A stretch of DNA of 64,000 nucleotides from Glutamicibacter nicotianae (GTDB lineage: Bacteria; Actinomycetota; Actinomycetes; Actinomycetales; Micrococcaceae). How positions within the stretch are numbered: position 1 is the stretch's first letter; each line of letters opens with the position of its first letter. The notes under the pieces are model-generated. The model searched no databases and had not been told where the DNA came from. It saw only the letters and a list, made by a program, of their open reading frames with translations. Location: positions 186,001 to 250,000 of the forward strand of contig NZ_BJNE01000003.1 in assembly GCF_006539525.1 (NCBI RefSeq), in the 5' to 3' direction. Of this stretch, positions 62,512 through 64,000 are shown in pieces. Made by a program: the position numbers and the translations under genes.

Positions 62512-63144
62512 GTGCCGAAGAATCAGGTGGTATGCATGTACTTACGTCGTGGAAATAATTGGTCGCTGGCCATAAATACCAATCAGAATATGCTGATGGC
62601 GTTGTACCTGCGCGAACTCTCAGGCGTCCACCCCGCGGAGGCCGGACCCAATAGCCGGCTTGCTTCCAATATCAAGAACCGCAACACGATTGACGACTCG
62701 CACGGACAGCTCAAGCAGGAATGGAGTTCCTGGTGGGATTCGCTGACCGCGGTGGCGCCAGCCAGTGAACCGGAGGCCAGCGATGCACTGATCAAGCGGC
62801 TGGACGACGAGGGCTACCCGGCCCTGGCCCGGCTGGCGCGGGCACACTACGGCCAGGCCACGGTGTTCGCCCAGCAGCATGCCCAGGACTTTGCAGAAAA
62901 CAGCGGCAAGTACGTGCCGCACCGCATGGATGAGCTGGAGCGGATCCTGATTGACCACGGCGTGGAACACGATATGCAAGCCACTCGGCAGGAGATCCAC
63001 CTCATCGACGTGCCCTTGGACGAGCCCAGGGCTTGGCTGACTGGCCGGGCAACCATCGTGGCCAGCACGTCGCTGCTGCGCGACTCCAAGGCTTTCCACG
63101 GCTTCATCCAGCCGATGGTGACCATCATCTTTCCCGGCGGGTAG
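62512..63144 (+). CDS. Conserved hypothetical protein, 210 residues
   Basis: A cytoplasmic protein from GTG 62512 with GAGGAAA upstream; ATG 62536 is an alternative. The sequence is mostly alpha-helical: SLAINTNQNMLMALYLRELSGVHPAEAGPNSRLASNIKNRNTIDDSHGQLKQEWSSWWDSL, then ALIKRLDDEGYPALARLARAHYGQATVFAQQHAQDF, then a beta part EIHLIDVPLDEPRAWLTGRATIVASTSLLRDSKAFHGFIQPMVTIIF. No motif is recognised. It lies between gltA and dapD, with its own ribosome binding site. Confidence 0.75.
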   Translation: MPKNQVVCMYLRRGNNWSLAINTNQNMLMALYLRELSGVHPAEAGPNSRLASNIKNRNTIDDSHGQLKQEWSSWWDSLTAVAPASEPEASDALIKRLDDEGYPALARLARAHYGQATVFAQQHAQDFAENSGKYVPHRMDELERILIDHGVEHDMQATRQEIHLIDVPLDEPRAWLTGRATIVASTSLLRDSKAFHGFIQPMVTIIFPGG

Positions 63145-63171
63145 CCGAGCAGCAAGAAACTGGGCAATAAA

Positions 63172-63203
63172 AACTGGCAGACCACTTTCGTGATCTGCCA
63201 GTT
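63172..63203 (-). terminator. Terminator of dapD
   Basis: AACTGGCAGA pairs with TCTGCCAGTT, with inner CCAC/GTGA pairing and a TTTC loop; TTTTTATT follows on the minus strand. Confidence 0.85.
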
Positions 63204-63220
63204 CGAATGCAACAGGAGAA

Positions 63221-64000
63221 TTAGTTGGCGTGAAGCGCGCTGTTCAGCTCAACGGTCTGGCCTGCGCGCGGCAGGGCCTCAACAGCGCCGGTGATCGAAT
63301 TGCGGCGGAAGAGCAGGTTTGGCACGCCGGAAAGCTCCAGTGCCTTGACCTGCTTCTCGCCCAGCACCACACGCGTGCCGGCGGTGACGTACAGGCCAGC
63401 TTCGACCACCGAGTCATCGCCGATCGAGATGCCCACACCGGCGTTTGCCCCCAGCAGCACGCGTTCGCCGATGACAATGCGTTCCTTGCCGCCGCCGGAC
63501 AAGGTGCCCATGATCGATGCGCCGCCTCCAACGTCCGAGCCATCGCCAACAACGACCGATGCCGAAATGCGGCCTTCCACCATCGAGGTGCCCAAGGTGC
63601 CGGCATTGAAATTGACGAACCCTTCGTGCATGACGGTGGTGCCCGAAGCCAGGTGGGCGCCGAGGCGCACACGTCCAGCGTCGGCAATGCGCACGCCGGC
63701 CGGAACCACATAGTCGACCATGCGCGGGAACTTGTCCACGCCGTACACGGTGACCGCACCACGAGCGCGCAACTTCAACCGGGTCGTTTCGAAGCCCTCG
63801 ACCTGGCAAGGACCGAAATTCGTCCATACGACGTTTGCCAGATGGCCGAAGATGCCGTCGAGGTTGATGCTGTTCGGCTGGACCAGGCGGTGCGATAGCA
63901 AGTGCAGGCGCAGCCACACATCGGCGGTGTCAGCCGGAGCTACATCAAGATTAATGGTCAGTGAAACTACCTTCTGGGTGGTGCCGCGGGCTGCATCATC
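63221..64000 (-). CDS. dapD: Tetrahydrodipicolinate N-succinyltransferase, 5' end outside the window
   Basis: The minus-strand gene runs off the right edge; about 259 C-terminal residues are visible. Hexapeptide repeats of a left-handed beta-helix are clear: [100 protein letters not shown]. It uses succinyl-CoA in diaminopimelate synthesis, immediately before the DapC step. This long form is the actinobacterial type. Confidence 0.94.
   Translation of the reverse strand, partial: DDAARGTTQKVVSLTINLDVAPADTADVWLRLHLLSHRLVQPNSINLDGIFGHLANVVWTNFGPCQVEGFETTRLKLRARGAVTVYGVDKFPRMVDYVVPAGVRIADAGRVRLGAHLASGTTVMHEGFVNFNAGTLGTSMVEGRISASVVVGDGSDVGGGASIMGTLSGGGKERIVIGERVLLGANAGVGISIGDDSVVEAGLYVTAGTRVVLGEKQVKALELSGVPNLLFRRNSITGAVEALPRAGQTVELNSALHAN

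Overview
The window is chromosomal DNA of a high-GC Gram-positive actinobacterium. Gene content and order point to the family Micrococcaceae: guaB3, SURF1, DUF3817, guaA; xseB-xseA facing ispH-ychF; fdxA-dapC with gltA and dapD; and the phosphomutase / DUF3090 / SCO1664 trio. The moderate GC and overall style fit an Arthrobacter or Glutamicibacter relative, but the genus is an inference. No rRNA, tRNA, intact insertion sequence, CRISPR array or prophage was seen.

Layout. 1-21.5 kb is core: end of guaB3, SURF1, DUF3817, guaA, a 1,407-residue helicase-like protein with a small coupled partner, a SAF protein and 5-formyltetrahydrofolate cyclo-ligase, a RimJ-like acetyltransferase, an Lrp/AsnC regulator, a NUDIX hydrolase, a substrate-binding lipoprotein, an AlaT-type aminotransferase, PPK2, exodeoxyribonuclease VII, an SH3b-polysaccharide deacetylase, ispH and ychF. 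21.5-26.1 kb is an accessory patch with altered codon choice: NTF2-like protein, MccF-like LD-carboxypeptidase, two genes broken head to head (a PIN toxin and a membrane protein), a glyoxalase, a two-helix membrane protein, a DUF4287 gene that lacks a normal start codon, and a hypothetical. 26-36 kb holds an alpha/beta hydrolase, the SCO1664 / DUF3090 / phosphomutase operon, an RluA-type pseudouridine synthase, an MBL hydrolase, a thiolase / acyl-CoA dehydrogenase operon with a 47-residue ORF between them, and a methyltransferase / GNAT / 2'-5' RNA ligase operon. 36-51 kb is a run of small housekeeping-accessory genes: CDP-alcohol phosphotransferase, HesB-like protein, several GNAT and VOC proteins, a PEP mutase-like enzyme, a TehA/TDT carrier, a decayed dehydrogenase fragment, DinB, an Fe-S flavoenzyme of the 2,4-dienoyl-CoA reductase type, lysoplasmalogenase, OsmC and an MscS-like channel. 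51-55.4 kb is a thiamine operon, thiO-thiS-thiG-thiF, under a TPP riboswitch. 55.4-64 kb carries typA, an HTH regulator, fdxA, dapC, gltA and the 3' part of dapD.

Working together. The thi genes make the thiazole half of thiamine (ThiO supplies dehydroglycine, ThiF/ThiS the sulfur, ThiG the ring). dapC and dapD belong to the succinylase branch of lysine/diaminopimelate synthesis. guaB3/guaA mark the purine locus. Thiolase and acyl-CoA dehydrogenase form a beta-oxidation-type pair.

Two patterns stand out. First, at least twelve genes show a TAnnnT hexamer exactly six bases before ATG or GTG and no usable Shine-Dalgarno sequence, which predicts leaderless transcripts. Second, the large protein downstream of guaA keeps the fold signatures of an SF1 helicase plus a Vsr-like nuclease but has lost the Walker A lysine, the Walker B DE pair and a nuclease acid, so it looks like a double pseudoenzyme translated together with a 105-residue partner. 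This is the best candidate in the window for something undescribed.
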